A model generated the notes under the pieces. It was not told the DNA's origin. It made no database searches and saw nothing but the letters and a program-made list of their open reading frames with translations. Below, piece after piece: positions 49,496 to 58,427 of a stretch of 64,000 bases of DNA. The position numbers were made by a program, and so were the translations under genes. The stretch is from Microbulbifer sp. GL-2 (GTDB lineage Bacteria > Pseudomonadota > Gammaproteobacteria > Pseudomonadales > Cellvibrionaceae), in NCBI RefSeq assembly GCF_007183175.1, contig NZ_AP019807.1:4832001-4896000 (forward strand), read 5' to 3'. Each line of letters begins with the position of its first letter. Within the stretch, counting starts at the first letter, position 1.

Positions 49496-50821
49496 ATGCC
49501 CCAATCCGTAGACACACTGATTCACGCACGTTGGATTATTCCAGTGATTCCCGAGCAAAAAGTGTATGAAAATTGCTCTCTGGCCATCGAACAAGGGCGA
49601 ATCACCGCACTAATGCCCTCCGCTGAAGCCAAAGCACGCTTTAAGGCGAGTCAGGAGGTGGACCTCAATCAACATGCACTGATTCCAGGCTTGATTAATA
49701 CCCACAATCACGCCCCCATGACCCTGTTGCGTGGCTACGCCGATGACCGTCCTCTAAAGGAGTGGCTGGAGCAGCATATCTGGCCAGCGGAACAACGCTG
49801 GGTCGGCCCGGAATTTGTTGCCGATGGCAGTCGTCACGCAATTGCCGAGATGCTGAGATCGGGGACAACCACCTTTTCCGACCAGTATTTCTTCCCTGAA
49901 GCTGTTGCCATTGCCGCTCGGGAGAGCGGTATCCGGGCCCATATCGCATTCCCTATATTAGATGCACCAACTCCCTGGAGTCGTCACAGCGAAGAGGCGT
50001 TACACAAGGGATTGGCCCTGCGCGACGATTACCGGGCACACGAGCGTATTGAAGTCGTATTCGCCCCACATGCTCCCTACACGGTAGGGGACCAGACTAT
50101 GGAAAGGATCGCCATATGCTCCGCAGAGGCACAGATCCCTGTACAGATACACCTGCACGAAACCCATCAAGAAGTGGAAGCCGCCCTTGCGGAAAATGGT
50201 GAGCGCCCAACAGAGAGACTACTGCGCCTTGGTCTGATGGGCCCGCAAACCCTCTGTGTACATATGGTCGCCACAAACGATAGGGATATCGAATTACTGA
50301 GCACAAGTGGCGCTCACGTAGCACACTGCCCCTCCTCCAACCTGAAATTGGCATCAGGCTTCTGCCCTGTGACAGAGATGCTTGATGCCGGCATCAATGT
50401 TTCACTTGGTACCGATGGCGCTGCCAGCAATAACAGCCAGGACTTACTTGCCGAGGCCAATACTGCAGCATTATTGGCAAAAGCAGTTAGCATGCGAGCC
50501 ACCGCTCTGCCCGCTCACCAAGCCCTGGCAATGGCCACTATCAACGGCGCCCGCGCCCTGGGAATAGAGGAGATCACCGGGAGCCTGGAGATTGGCAAAA
50601 GTGCCGATATTGCTGCTGTCGACCTTGGAGGCCTTGAACAACAGCCCGTGCATGACCCCATATCCCAGCTGATTTATACCGGCGGGGGCCACAATGTAAG
50701 CGATGTGTGGGTGACAGGCAGACAACTCTTAAAACAACGCAGGCTGCAGACATTAAATGAAACAGAGGTAATCCAGCGAGCCCAACTGTGGCGTGATAGA
50801 ATCGCCGGCAATTCGCGCTAA
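49496..50821 (+). CDS. mtaD: TRZ/ATZ-family hydrolase, probable 5'-methylthioadenosine/S-adenosylhomocysteine deaminase
   Basis: 441 aa amidohydrolase. The metal ligands are visible in NTHNHAPMTLLRGYADD, VQIHLHETHQEVEA, and SLGTDGAASNNSQDLLAEAN. The pattern fits the ATZ/TRZ group that deaminates MTA, SAH or adenosine. It is divergent from gyrA and 72 bases before ubiG, an SAM-dependent methylase gene, which fits a role in recycling the products of methylation. The symbol is a family-level call; the substrate is inferred. Confidence 0.85.
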   Translation: MPQSVDTLIHARWIIPVIPEQKVYENCSLAIEQGRITALMPSAEAKARFKASQEVDLNQHALIPGLINTHNHAPMTLLRGYADDRPLKEWLEQHIWPAEQRWVGPEFVADGSRHAIAEMLRSGTTTFSDQYFFPEAVAIAARESGIRAHIAFPILDAPTPWSRHSEEALHKGLALRDDYRAHERIEVVFAPHAPYTVGDQTMERIAICSAEAQIPVQIHLHETHQEVEAALAENGERPTERLLRLGLMGPQTLCVHMVATNDRDIELLSTSGAHVAHCPSSNLKLASGFCPVTEMLDAGINVSLGTDGAASNNSQDLLAEANTAALLAKAVSMRATALPAHQALAMATINGARALGIEEITGSLEIGKSADIAAVDLGGLEQQPVHDPISQLIYTGGGHNVSDVWVTGRQLLKQRRLQTLNETEVIQRAQLWRDRIAGNSR

Positions 50822-50893
50822 GCGCGAAATGATCCCAGTGATCCAACAGCCGGTACTTGCCGACTAATAGCGACGGAGTTTGCAAAGAAGTTA

Positions 50894-51595
50894 ATGAGTA
50901 ATGTAGATCCCGCAGAAATCGCCAAATTTGAGCAACTCGCCAGCCGCTGGTGGGATAAAGAAGGCGAATTTAAACCCCTGCATGAAATCAACCCTCTACG
51001 CGCCAACTATATCGATGGGCATGTATCGGTCGCTGGTAAAAAATTGCTGGATGTTGGGTGTGGCGGTGGAATCTTAACAGAATCCATGGCGCAAAGAGGC
51101 GCCGACGTTACTGGGATCGATTTGGGAGAGGCGCCATTGAATGTCGCCAAGCTGCATGCACTCGAAAGCGGTGTGAATGTGGATTACCGACGGGTCGCTG
51201 TCGAAGACTTGGCAGAAGAAATGCCGGGTAGCTTTGATATCGTTACCTGCCTGGAAATGCTTGAGCATGTACCTGACCCATCGTCGGTAATCCGCGCCTG
51301 TGCAAAACTGGCCAAGCCCGGCGGTCACTTGTTTTTTTCAACGATTAATCGCACCCCCAAAGGCTGGCTGTTCGCAGTAGTGGGAGCGGAATATATCCTA
51401 CGCTTACTACCCAAAGGCACCCATGAATACAGCAAGTTCATCCGTCCATCTGAGATGGGCACTTGGCTGCGGGAGGCTGATTTGGAATTGCGCGATATAA
51501 CCGGCATGACTTACAACCCGGTAACCCGTTCTTACAAGCTGAACACGCGTGACGTCGACGTCAACTACTTGATGTATGCCGGCAAACCCGAGTAA
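50894..51595 (+). CDS. ubiG: Ubiquinone biosynthesis O-methyltransferase
   Basis: 233 aa, beginning MSNVDPAEIAKFEQLASRWW. The SAM site is LLDVGCGGGILTESMAQRGA followed by the GIDLGEAPLNVAKLHA segment. LARASRWWDKEGEFKPLHEI-type N-terminal residues (LASRWWDKEGEFKPLHEINP) identify UbiG. It methylates two hydroxyls in ubiquinone synthesis. It is followed by a phosphatase gene 12 bases later, a cluster conserved with Pseudomonas. Length matches (232-240 aa). Confidence 0.97.
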   Translation: MSNVDPAEIAKFEQLASRWWDKEGEFKPLHEINPLRANYIDGHVSVAGKKLLDVGCGGGILTESMAQRGADVTGIDLGEAPLNVAKLHALESGVNVDYRRVAVEDLAEEMPGSFDIVTCLEMLEHVPDPSSVIRACAKLAKPGGHLFFSTINRTPKGWLFAVVGAEYILRLLPKGTHEYSKFIRPSEMGTWLREADLELRDITGMTYNPVTRSYKLNTRDVDVNYLMYAGKPE

Positions 51596-51607
51596 GCGGA
51601 CGATAAA

Positions 51608-52267
51608 ATGAAAGCTGTTTTATTTGACCTGGATGGGACACTCCTCGATACCGCTCCAGACTTTATTGTTGTACTCAACCAGCTGCGACACCAGGAGCAA
51701 CTGCCCCCACTCCCAGATGAAATAATCCGCGGCACTGTTTCTAACGGTTCCCGTGCGCTGGTAACACTGGGATTTGGCAAAGAGGAAGGTGACCCCGAAT
51801 TTGGCAGTCTGCTTCAGCGCCTGCTGGACCTGTATCTCGCTCATCTCGCAGAGCAGACAGCACCTTTTCCAGGCATTGAAGCCTTACTGGATACGCTCGT
51901 AGATAACAGGATTCCCTGGGGAATTGTAACCAATAAACCCGAAGCATTTACGCTGCCTCTGATGCAGGCATTTGAGCACCTGCCACCTGCGGCTGCCGTG
52001 ATCTGCCCCGACCATGTGAGCAAGACAAAACCAGACCCGGAACCCATATTCCTAGCTTGCAGCCAAATTGGTTGCGCCCCTTCTGAAGCCGTTTATATTG
52101 GTGACCATAAGCGCGATATTATTGCAGGGCAACGTGCGGGTATGCCCACTATCGCCTGCAGCTACGGCTACATCGATGCTTCTGACAATCCAGCCAGCTG
52201 GGGTGCAGATCATCTGGTCAGCGCAGTTGACGAGATTTGGCCACTGCTAAGGCAACACTATATTTAA
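51608..52267 (+). CDS. mupP: HAD phosphatase, MupP/Gph-like (N-acetylmuramate-6-phosphate phosphatase candidate)
   Basis: 219 aa. VLFDLDGTLLDTAPDFIVVL holds the nucleophile Asp, GIVTNKPEAFTLPLMQAFEH the second motif and SKTKPDPEPIFLACSQIGCA plus YIGDHKRDIIAGQRAGMPTI the lysine and acidic motifs. Proteins of this type were called Gph, but the gene directly after ubiG in Pseudomonas (MupP) removes phosphate from MurNAc-6-P in cell-wall recycling and confers fosfomycin tolerance. Assignment to MupP rests on gene order; sequence alone fits either. Confidence 0.8.
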   Translation: MKAVLFDLDGTLLDTAPDFIVVLNQLRHQEQLPPLPDEIIRGTVSNGSRALVTLGFGKEEGDPEFGSLLQRLLDLYLAHLAEQTAPFPGIEALLDTLVDNRIPWGIVTNKPEAFTLPLMQAFEHLPPAAAVICPDHVSKTKPDPEPIFLACSQIGCAPSEAVYIGDHKRDIIAGQRAGMPTIACSYGYIDASDNPASWGADHLVSAVDEIWPLLRQHYI

Positions 52268-52280
52268 CCTTCGAAGTAGT

Positions 52281-52300
52281 GCCCGGCTCTAATGCCGGGC
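52281..52300 (+). terminator. Short GC hairpin after the phosphatase gene
   Basis: GCCCGGC-TCTAAT-GCCGGGC is a seven-pair stem 13 bases after the stop and 20 bases before the next start. It has no T run, so it may reduce read-through to the YciK-like gene or only stabilise mRNA. Confidence 0.5.
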
Positions 52301-52319
52301 GACAGTATCAGGATTATTC

Positions 52320-53078
52320 ATGTCAGAATTTGCCGGCGACTATGTTGCGCCCTCTAACCTGCTCAAAGATAAAATAATTCTTGTATCTGGTGCTGGTGAT
52401 GGCATCGGAAAAACAGCAGCCAAGACATTTGCCGCCCATGGAGCAACCGTAATTCTTTTGGGGCGCACCACGCCTAAGCTGGAAATGGTCTATGACGAAA
52501 TAGAGGCCGCTGGCGGACCGCAGCCGGCCATATTCCCGATGGACCTGAACGAGGCTCGCATTGAAACCTTTGAAAACCTTGCCGAGGCAATCGACCAGGA
52601 ATTCGGCCGCCTTGATGGACTCCTACACAATGCCAGCCTTCTCGGCCAGCGCACACCACTGGCAAGCTACAATTTCGCCACCTGGCAAGAAGTTATACAG
52701 GTAAACGTCAATGCTACATTTGGGCTGACCAAAACCTTACTGCCGCTTCTGGAAAAGTCTGAAGCTGGATCAATAGTATTTACCAGCTCCAGTGTGGGTT
52801 TAAAGGGAAGAGCCTACTGGGGCGCTTATTCGGTATCAAAGTTTGCTACCGAGGGATTGATGCAGGTGCTGGCGGATGAACTGGATGGCGTGTCAAATAT
52901 CAGAGTAAACAGCCTGAATCCCGGCGCTACCCGAACGTCCATGCGCGCCACAGCATATCCGGCCGAAAACCCCAAGTCTGTCGTAGCCCCAGAGGAAATT
53001 ATGCCTACCTATTTATATCTAATGGGGGCAGACAGCCGGGCGCATAGCGGCAAGCACTTCAGTGCACAAAAGCGCTGA
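52320..53078 (+). CDS. yciK: YciK-like short-chain oxidoreductase
   Basis: 252 aa. ILVSGAGDGIGKTAAKTFAA is the NAD(P)-binding glycine motif. SSSVGLKGRAYWGAYSVSKF contains the catalytic Ser, Tyr and Lys, and NSLNPGATRTSMRATAYPAE completes the loop. YciK-type reductases are cytoplasmic and of unknown substrate. The order ubiG-phosphatase-yciK is shared with Pseudomonas. No anomaly. Confidence 0.9.
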   Translation: MSEFAGDYVAPSNLLKDKIILVSGAGDGIGKTAAKTFAAHGATVILLGRTTPKLEMVYDEIEAAGGPQPAIFPMDLNEARIETFENLAEAIDQEFGRLDGLLHNASLLGQRTPLASYNFATWQEVIQVNVNATFGLTKTLLPLLEKSEAGSIVFTSSSVGLKGRAYWGAYSVSKFATEGLMQVLADELDGVSNIRVNSLNPGATRTSMRATAYPAENPKSVVAPEEIMPTYLYLMGADSRAHSGKHFSAQKR

Positions 53079-53093
53079 GCTCACCAAGCGATC

Positions 53094-53128
53094 AATAATA
53101 AAACCGGGCAGAGCCCGGTTTTATTATT
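53094..53128. terminator. Bidirectional terminator
   Basis: AATAATAAAACCGGGC, then AGA, then the perfect complement GCCCGGTTTTATTATT, a 16-pair stem flanked by A and T runs. It separates the plus-strand YciK-like gene from the convergent minus-strand small gene and could work in both directions. Confidence 0.9.
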
Positions 53129-53148
53129 GTATTGGGTAACGTAATGAA

Positions 53149-53466
53149 TCAGCCTTTGCGCTGCCCTAGGGATACTTTATCTGACTCACCCTCTTCGCCA
53201 GCCCCCTCATCTGGGCTCACATGCTCTGGGACATCGGCAAAAATGTCTCCTTCAAACTCCATCATTTCACCACCTCCGAGCATCTCGGGCTTTTTACCGC
53301 CCTGGCCATTGATATCAAAGTGGCTTTGCTGAGCTCCCTGGCCTTGCTGGGACTGACTGGCTGCCAAGGCGAATGCTGTATCCGAAACCGAGAGTCGCAC
53401 GCCCTCATAACAAAGATAAGTTGCCACAATGGCTAGTGAGATTACTGGAGTTATCAGACCTTTCAT
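53149..53466 (-). CDS. Small membrane-anchored protein, unknown
   Basis: 105 aa, beginning MKGLITPVISLAIVATYLCY, with GGGGTGG upstream as ribosome binding site. The N-terminal hydrophobic segment (about 4-20) is a signal anchor or a signal peptide. The rest is polar, Gln/Gly-rich (SQSQQGQGAQQSHFDINGQG) and then very acidic near the C-terminus. It has no cysteine, so it is not a lipoprotein of the standard kind. It is convergent with the YciK-like gene. No family is recognised. Confidence 0.6.
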   Translation of the reverse strand: MKGLITPVISLAIVATYLCYEGVRLSVSDTAFALAASQSQQGQGAQQSHFDINGQGGKKPEMLGGGEMMEFEGDIFADVPEHVSPDEGAGEEGESDKVSLGQRKG

Positions 53467-53564
53467 TTTCCACCCCTGGATAGTTTTAATTTATAGCATT
53501 CTTCCAATTGATAAATGGATGCTCATGGCCGAGTTTGCTAAAACAGCGCCTGAATACCCTGTCA

Positions 53565-53620
53565 GCTAAAAGCTAAAAGCTAAAAGCTAAAAGCTAAAAG
53601 CTAAAAGCTAAAAGCTAAAA
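53565..53620. repeat. Eight tandem copies of GCTAAAA
   Basis: The heptamer GCTAAAA is repeated exactly eight times (56 bases) without any change, followed by GCCAATC. It lies about 100 bases from the start of the small minus-strand gene and 140 bases before the plus-strand gene at 53696. Exact short tandem repeats of this kind expand and shrink easily. If it overlaps a promoter, it could vary expression of either neighbour. Confidence 0.95.
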
Positions 53621-53761
53621 GCCAATCTAACTTTGCATTGAGGTTATTTTTTCACGCTGGTTCCATTAAAAGCGTGAAAGTCCGCACAAATTCAATTGTC
53701 CGGCCCTACCAACTCGGGCAGAATAAAACTAATAATTAGCAATAGCGTGTATGACAAAATT

Positions 53762-54181
53762 ATGAAATCTGTTCTTGCAATTGTCCTATTCACCCTGCTG
53801 ACAGGCAGCGTCTACGCAAACTCCATAAATAAACAACTCAAAGCATGCTCCGAAATCATGCAGGATAGTGACCGACTGGTTTGCTATGACGGGCTCAGCA
53901 ACTCCCTCGAACAACGCGCAGAACAGGACTTTGGCCAGGAGCTGAAGCAGGTCTCGGAAGCTCCAGAATCCATTGAGGCAAAAATTGCCAATATACAGAA
54001 AGGTGCCTACGATAAGAAAATTATCACGCTGGATAACGGCCAGATCTGGAAGCAAAATGACAGTGCACGCACGCACTGGAGTTCCGGTGACCGGGTCACG
54101 GTAGAGCGCGCATTGTTTGGCTCCTTTTTCATGAAGCTCGCAGATGGTGGCCGCAAAATGCGGGTAAAACGCCTGAAATAA
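53762..54181 (+). CDS. Small secreted protein, unknown (RLVCYD motif)
   Basis: About 140 aa from ATG 53762 (MKSVLAIVLFTLLTGSVYAN), a clear signal peptide cut near VYA; the longer reading to 53696 has no better start. The mature start ACSEIMQDSDRLVCYDGLSN has two cysteines around an Arg-Leu-x-Cys-Tyr-Asp motif seen in many secreted proteins of unknown function. The C-terminal part (KKIITLDNGQIWKQNDSART, then FMKLADGGRKMRVKRLK) resembles an OB-like or SH3-like strand domain. It probably acts in the periplasm. No function known. Confidence 0.7.
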   Translation: MKSVLAIVLFTLLTGSVYANSINKQLKACSEIMQDSDRLVCYDGLSNSLEQRAEQDFGQELKQVSEAPESIEAKIANIQKGAYDKKIITLDNGQIWKQNDSARTHWSSGDRVTVERALFGSFFMKLADGGRKMRVKRLK

Positions 54182-54315
54182 CCCCCTCTATGCCCCAGGG
54201 GCAGAACCATCCCAAATGGCTGCCCTCCCCTCCATTAGTAAACCCCAGCAATCAAAACTTTTCAGTCACCGATAGAAAGGCGCGATAATCAACTTTCATC
54301 TATTGTTAAGGTGAA

Positions 54316-55536
54316 ATGGGCGCCATAGGCTGCCCTGAGAGACTGAAAAATACATATCGTTCACGCAGTCAACAGAAGGTTAAGCACTTGTCCCGAGAAA
54401 ACTTCTACTCAAGGGATGAAGACTGGCTGAAGGATACAGACAACACCCTCTCCGATAACTGCTCCAATGCAGATGATCGAGACCAGGCAGCTGATGCTGG
54501 ACCCGATGTCGAAGAGATTCATTCAGTTGGGGAACCGCTCTCAGAGAGTGGCACCACCCCCATGCAGAGCTATTTAAAGCACTTATATCGCTTGCAGCTG
54601 CTCACTCCCGAAGAGGAGCACAGCACCACCTGCCTGCTCCGGGACTTGGAAGACAAATTGATTATCATCTTGCAGCAATATGGCACCCAGCTGGTGCAAT
54701 TACGCAGCGAAGGTGTCGAGCAGCGAGGTAGTACAGGCGCCTACGATCATGGTCTGATTATAGAGCGCACCGAAGTTTTACTGACCCTTGACCATCTATC
54801 ACGCCGGGAGCGCAGCAGACTCGGCGGGGTTCTGAAGCGCTTTCAAAAACAGCGCAAGAAACTGATTCAGTGCAATCTGCGCCTGGTGATCGCCATAGCC
54901 AAACGCTTCCGCAACCCATCGGTACCTTTTATTGATCTTATCCAGGAAGGCAACGTCGGCCTAATGAAAGCCATAGAGCGCTTCAAACCACAGATGGGTT
55001 ACCGTTTTTCCACCTATGCCTATTGGTGGATCCAACAGGAGATCCAGCTGGCATTGCGCCGCAATGAAGACCTGGTTCGACAGCCCGCCAACGTTCAGGA
55101 TGATCTTCGGGCTATTTACCGCGCGATTGGCGAAGTCCGCGCCCTGGGGCTGCCCGCATCCGATGAGAATCTTGCCAAGCAGACAGGCTTGGATCTGGAG
55201 CGCATCCAAAGCCTGCTGAAACTACCAGGCCCCACCGGTTCCCTGGACGACCCGGTTGCAGATGATCAAAGCAGCACACGACTTGATTACGCTCCGGCCG
55301 ATGAGCTCTATAACACTGACGAACTGGTAACCAACCAGGAATTGGCGGAGCGATTACGCGAAGCCGTTGCACGACTGCCCGCTCGACAAAGAACTGTATT
55401 AAATCTTCGTTATGGCCTGGTATCCGACAGAGACTGTTCTTTTCGGGTTATTGGTGAGCAATTGGGGCTTAGTCAGGAGCGCGCACGGCAACTGCATTCC
55501 GACGCACTTCGGCAACTGAAACGGCAATGGCGCTGA
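54316..55536 (+). CDS. RpoS-like sigma-70 family sigma factor, divergent
   Basis: 406 aa, ATG with AAGGTG two bases before it; a TTG at residue 24 is possible. Region 1.2 and the non-conserved part are about 80-180. Region 2 has VIAIAKRFRNPSVPFIDLIQ, then GNVGLMKAIERFKPQMGYRF and the melting loop STYAYWWIQQEIQLALRR. Region 3 is about 250-320, and region 4 has LPARQRTVLNLRYGLV and IGEQLGLSQERARQLHSDAL. Aromatic and charged changes in region 2 (Tyr-Tyr-Trp-Trp-Ile-Gln-Gln in place of the usual Ala-Thr-Trp-Trp-Ile-Arg-Gln) mark it as a divergent group 2 factor. It is probably a second RpoS-type stress sigma, promoter specificity unknown. Confidence 0.8.
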   Translation: MGAIGCPERLKNTYRSRSQQKVKHLSRENFYSRDEDWLKDTDNTLSDNCSNADDRDQAADAGPDVEEIHSVGEPLSESGTTPMQSYLKHLYRLQLLTPEEEHSTTCLLRDLEDKLIIILQQYGTQLVQLRSEGVEQRGSTGAYDHGLIIERTEVLLTLDHLSRRERSRLGGVLKRFQKQRKKLIQCNLRLVIAIAKRFRNPSVPFIDLIQEGNVGLMKAIERFKPQMGYRFSTYAYWWIQQEIQLALRRNEDLVRQPANVQDDLRAIYRAIGEVRALGLPASDENLAKQTGLDLERIQSLLKLPGPTGSLDDPVADDQSSTRLDYAPADELYNTDELVTNQELAERLREAVARLPARQRTVLNLRYGLVSDRDCSFRVIGEQLGLSQERARQLHSDALRQLKRQWR

Positions 55537-55637
55537 AATAAAGGAAGAAGTTGATGGCAAGCCTTCTCTCTAGAGCTTGCCATTGACCCCTTTGTCTCTA
55601 GTCTTAATACAGCTCAATCAGTAAACGCCGCGAAGTT

Positions 55638-56222
55638 ATGTATAAATCAGTGGTCTTCTATACGGGCCGCAACACACTTAAATGTTGCGCACTCTTTTTT
55701 ACTTTTGGATTTTTAATACACTCCACCGCTTCCGCAGAATCAGAATTCATTGCTAGCGCCGGCAAAGGGCTGGGAAGTGACTTGATGCAAGTACACTCTA
55801 TCTCAACCGCAGAAATGGCAGGCCTTAGCTACTCCCACCTGCTCGCATCATCCAACCTGGCCAATCATTTCTGGCAGTGGTGGGGACAAAGTAGCTACTC
55901 CTTTATGCGGATAAAACACCTTAACGAACATCAGCAACAAAATATTATTGAATTTAAACCCCTGCTGCGCTGGTATCCACGTAATGAACCCCGTGGTGGA
56001 TTCGGAGAAGCAGGTGTGGGTGCATCCTATTTGAGCCGAGAACATTTTGGTGACATCAGGATGAGTACAAAACTCAACTTCGCACTGCATTTCGCCCTGG
56101 GATATCGTTTCTCCGGTGGCCATACCCTATCATTGCGCTACAGCCACTTTTCCAATGCCCGGACTAACACCCCCAATCCCGGTTTTGACTTTGCATCACT
56201 GAATGGCCATTTCAGTTTCTAG
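55638..56222 (+). CDS. pagL: Lipid A 3-O-deacylase PagL
   Basis: 194 aa. A signal peptide (about 1-33; CCALFFTFGFLIHSTASAE) precedes an eight-strand outer-membrane barrel. The C-terminal HTLSLRYSHFSNARTNTPNP carries the His-x-Ser (HFSN) of the PagL catalytic site, and the last residue is phenylalanine, typical for barrels. The enzyme removes a 3-O-linked acyl chain from lipid A. It lies in a cluster with a glycosyltransferase and an RpoS-like gene, so it may be stress-controlled. Length fits PagL. Confidence 0.85.
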   Translation: MYKSVVFYTGRNTLKCCALFFTFGFLIHSTASAESEFIASAGKGLGSDLMQVHSISTAEMAGLSYSHLLASSNLANHFWQWWGQSSYSFMRIKHLNEHQQQNIIEFKPLLRWYPRNEPRGGFGEAGVGASYLSREHFGDIRMSTKLNFALHFALGYRFSGGHTLSLRYSHFSNARTNTPNPGFDFASLNGHFSF

Positions 56223-56239
56223 CCAAGCCGACAAATCCA

Positions 56240-57346
56240 TTATGTGGATGCATCTCGCAACTCACGATAAAGATTAATTGTCTGCTTTACTAAATCTTCA
56301 TGGAAAAAACTGTGCAATCCGGCTTTCAAGGGACGATCGGTTAAAGCCAGGCCGACTTCAGATAAGGCATCTGCTCCACCACGCTCTATCACCCCCTGAG
56401 AAAAACAGTGCGTCAATACGTCCCCCGCACAGGTATCCTTATACGCTACCACCGGACAACCCATTGCAAGTGCTGCCATAGCGTTTTTGCCACAGGAGTC
56501 CAAAGGGCGAGCAAGGCTGAATAGCAGCTGTGATGAGGCATACAATTCACGCATATCCCGGCGTGCACCGAGGAACAGTACCCTCCCCTCCAAACCCAAC
56601 TCCTGGACTTGCAGCTCCAGCTCACGGACATTGCGCAGATCACCCTCCTGCTGCTCTCCAACAACCAGGCCGAAAATATCCTCTCGTCGATCTGCCGCAT
56701 GCGCAAGCCCTTTAAGAAAAGCTCCCAGCTCTCCATCCAGAGATAAATCCCCCGAAAACAGCCACCAGTTTTTTCCCTCCAGTTGAGGGTAACTATTAAG
56801 CAGACGTAGATGCCACTGCCCGGAAACCGGTTTGCTGCTATCAAACTCTTTCGCGCTAATACCCCTAGGAATAACACAAGCTGGAGCAGCTAACTTCTCG
56901 CCATAATGCTCCTGTAATTGGCCTGCCACTCCACTCGAAGCTGCTATCACACGCTCTCCCGAAATCAGCCCCATATCCCGACGACTGGGGGGCTGTATAC
57001 AATCGGCATGGGTTACCAGGCCGGGACGACTCGTTTCGTCCATACTCCGCCAAGCTCGCCAAACCAGTAGAGCGGCCAACCGGCCTTGTACGTGTACAAT
57101 ATCCGCCTGCAACCCGGCTATGGTCTTAGCCAGGCGCCGTACAAGTCGCGTAGTCAAAAATGGCTTCTTGTTTACAGGCAGCTGTATGTGCTTAATGCCA
57201 TGTAACTCAAGACGCGCGACCAATGCCCCTCCAGCCGAGATCACAATGGGCTCACACCCCTGCCGGGACAATTCTTGAACAAAATCCAGTGCGGCCTTTC
57301 CTGTATCACCAGGCTCCAGTTCAGGCCAAACTTGTACGATTCTCAA
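56240..57346 (-). CDS. Glycosyltransferase family 4 protein
   Basis: 368 aa. The N-terminal GT-B domain starts MRIVQVWPELEPGDTGKAAL and contains RLAKTIAGLQADIVHVQGRL. The C-terminal domain has VLFLGARRDMRELYASSQLL followed by LFSLARPLDSCGKNAMAALA (the E-x7-E type loop, here with Asp-Ser-Cys-Gly-Lys) and MGCPVVAYKDTCAGDVLTH. It transfers a sugar from a nucleotide donor, probably in envelope glycan synthesis; donor and acceptor cannot be told. It is convergent with pagL. The canonical Glu of E-x7-E is not evident in the loop, so the call is at family level. Confidence 0.8.
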   Translation of the reverse strand: MRIVQVWPELEPGDTGKAALDFVQELSRQGCEPIVISAGGALVARLELHGIKHIQLPVNKKPFLTTRLVRRLAKTIAGLQADIVHVQGRLAALLVWRAWRSMDETSRPGLVTHADCIQPPSRRDMGLISGERVIAASSGVAGQLQEHYGEKLAAPACVIPRGISAKEFDSSKPVSGQWHLRLLNSYPQLEGKNWWLFSGDLSLDGELGAFLKGLAHAADRREDIFGLVVGEQQEGDLRNVRELELQVQELGLEGRVLFLGARRDMRELYASSQLLFSLARPLDSCGKNAMAALAMGCPVVAYKDTCAGDVLTHCFSQGVIERGGADALSEVGLALTDRPLKAGLHSFFHEDLVKQTINLYRELRDAST

Positions 57347-57536
57347 AATGGTTACCGCGTCAATGAAGCAAAATGACTATTTTGGATCTCACAGATCCAA
57401 TTTCCCAGTAAATTCCGCACAAGCTTGCATCAAAACCAACTTGCACGGCCAATTTGCCTATACCTGAGTCACCAGTATGAGTAAGACTCTCCAGAGTGTT
57501 AGTATTCACTGGCTAAAATAAGATCAGGGAAAAGCA

Positions 57537-58427
57537 ATGATACATCGCTACTTGTCACAATTGACCGCACTATTTTTTTTGTTGGCTGTCGGCATCGTAA
57601 ATGCCGCAGAAACAGATCAGGGCATATTCTGGAAAGCTACTAAGAAAAATCAAACCGTCTATCTACTTGGCTCTATACACTTGGCGACTGAAGACTTCTA
57701 TCCCATGCGCCCTCAGATTGAGCACGCCTACGCCAAAAGTGATGCCATTGCCGTAGAGGCGGATATCCTCGCTGCAGAAGGCGACATGCTGCTACAGCAA
57801 AAAATCATGATGGAGTCTGTTTACCAGGGCGACCGCAGTCTGCGCGACGACTTGCCTCCCGAAATTTACAAACAGCTACAGGCGTGGATGCAGAAACACA
57901 ACATGCCAGAAGCAATGTTTGTTCGCCAGCGCCCTGCAATCGCCATGATTTCGATGAGCATGATCGAAATGCAGGCTCACGGCCTCAACCCGGAATTAGG
58001 CATAGATCGCCACTTTCTACAGAAAGCCAAGAAAGATAAAAAAAAGGTAGTAGAGCTGGAAGGAGTTCTACAGCAGTTCCAGTTACTTAACGGTTTGGAT
58101 AACCCAGCACTCCTGCTACAGCAAACACTAGAGCAACTGGAAGATATTTCCAGCTTCCTGCCCAAGCTTACCAAAGCCTGGAAAGCCGGTGATGAGAAGT
58201 CCCTGAACCAGCTAATTATTCTAGACGGGCTCAAGGAAAATCCTGAGTACAAGCCCTTATATGACAAGCTATTTTTTCAGCGTAACGAAAACATGGCCGA
58301 GAGGATCGTCATAAAAGCGCCAAATTACCAGTCCTTGTTCGTTATCGTCGGGGCTGGGCATCTGGTGGGTGAAGGTAGTGTTGTGGAACTACTGAAAAAA
58401 AGCGGGTACTCATTGGAGCGTATCTAG
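57537..58427 (+). CDS. TraB/GumN family protein
   Basis: 296 aa with a signal peptide (about 1-23; TALFFLLAVGIVNAAETD). VYLLGSIHLATEDFYPMRPQ at about 42-60 and the end LVGEGSVVELLKKSGYSLER are the two conserved segments of the TraB/GumN (PrgY) family, which includes a Glu/His-containing site near GSIH and GAGH (seen as VIVGAGHLVGEG). It probably is a periplasmic metal-dependent hydrolase; substrate unknown. No partner gene is obvious, and it stands alone with its own promoter region. Confidence 0.85.
   Translation: MIHRYLSQLTALFFLLAVGIVNAAETDQGIFWKATKKNQTVYLLGSIHLATEDFYPMRPQIEHAYAKSDAIAVEADILAAEGDMLLQQKIMMESVYQGDRSLRDDLPPEIYKQLQAWMQKHNMPEAMFVRQRPAIAMISMSMIEMQAHGLNPELGIDRHFLQKAKKDKKKVVELEGVLQQFQLLNGLDNPALLLQQTLEQLEDISSFLPKLTKAWKAGDEKSLNQLIILDGLKENPEYKPLYDKLFFQRNENMAERIVIKAPNYQSLFVIVGAGHLVGEGSVVELLKKSGYSLERI

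Noticed and set aside
53565..53620. Possible CRISPR array
   Set aside because: Units are seven bases with no spacers, so it is a simple tandem repeat. No other regularly spaced repeats or cas genes were seen in the window.
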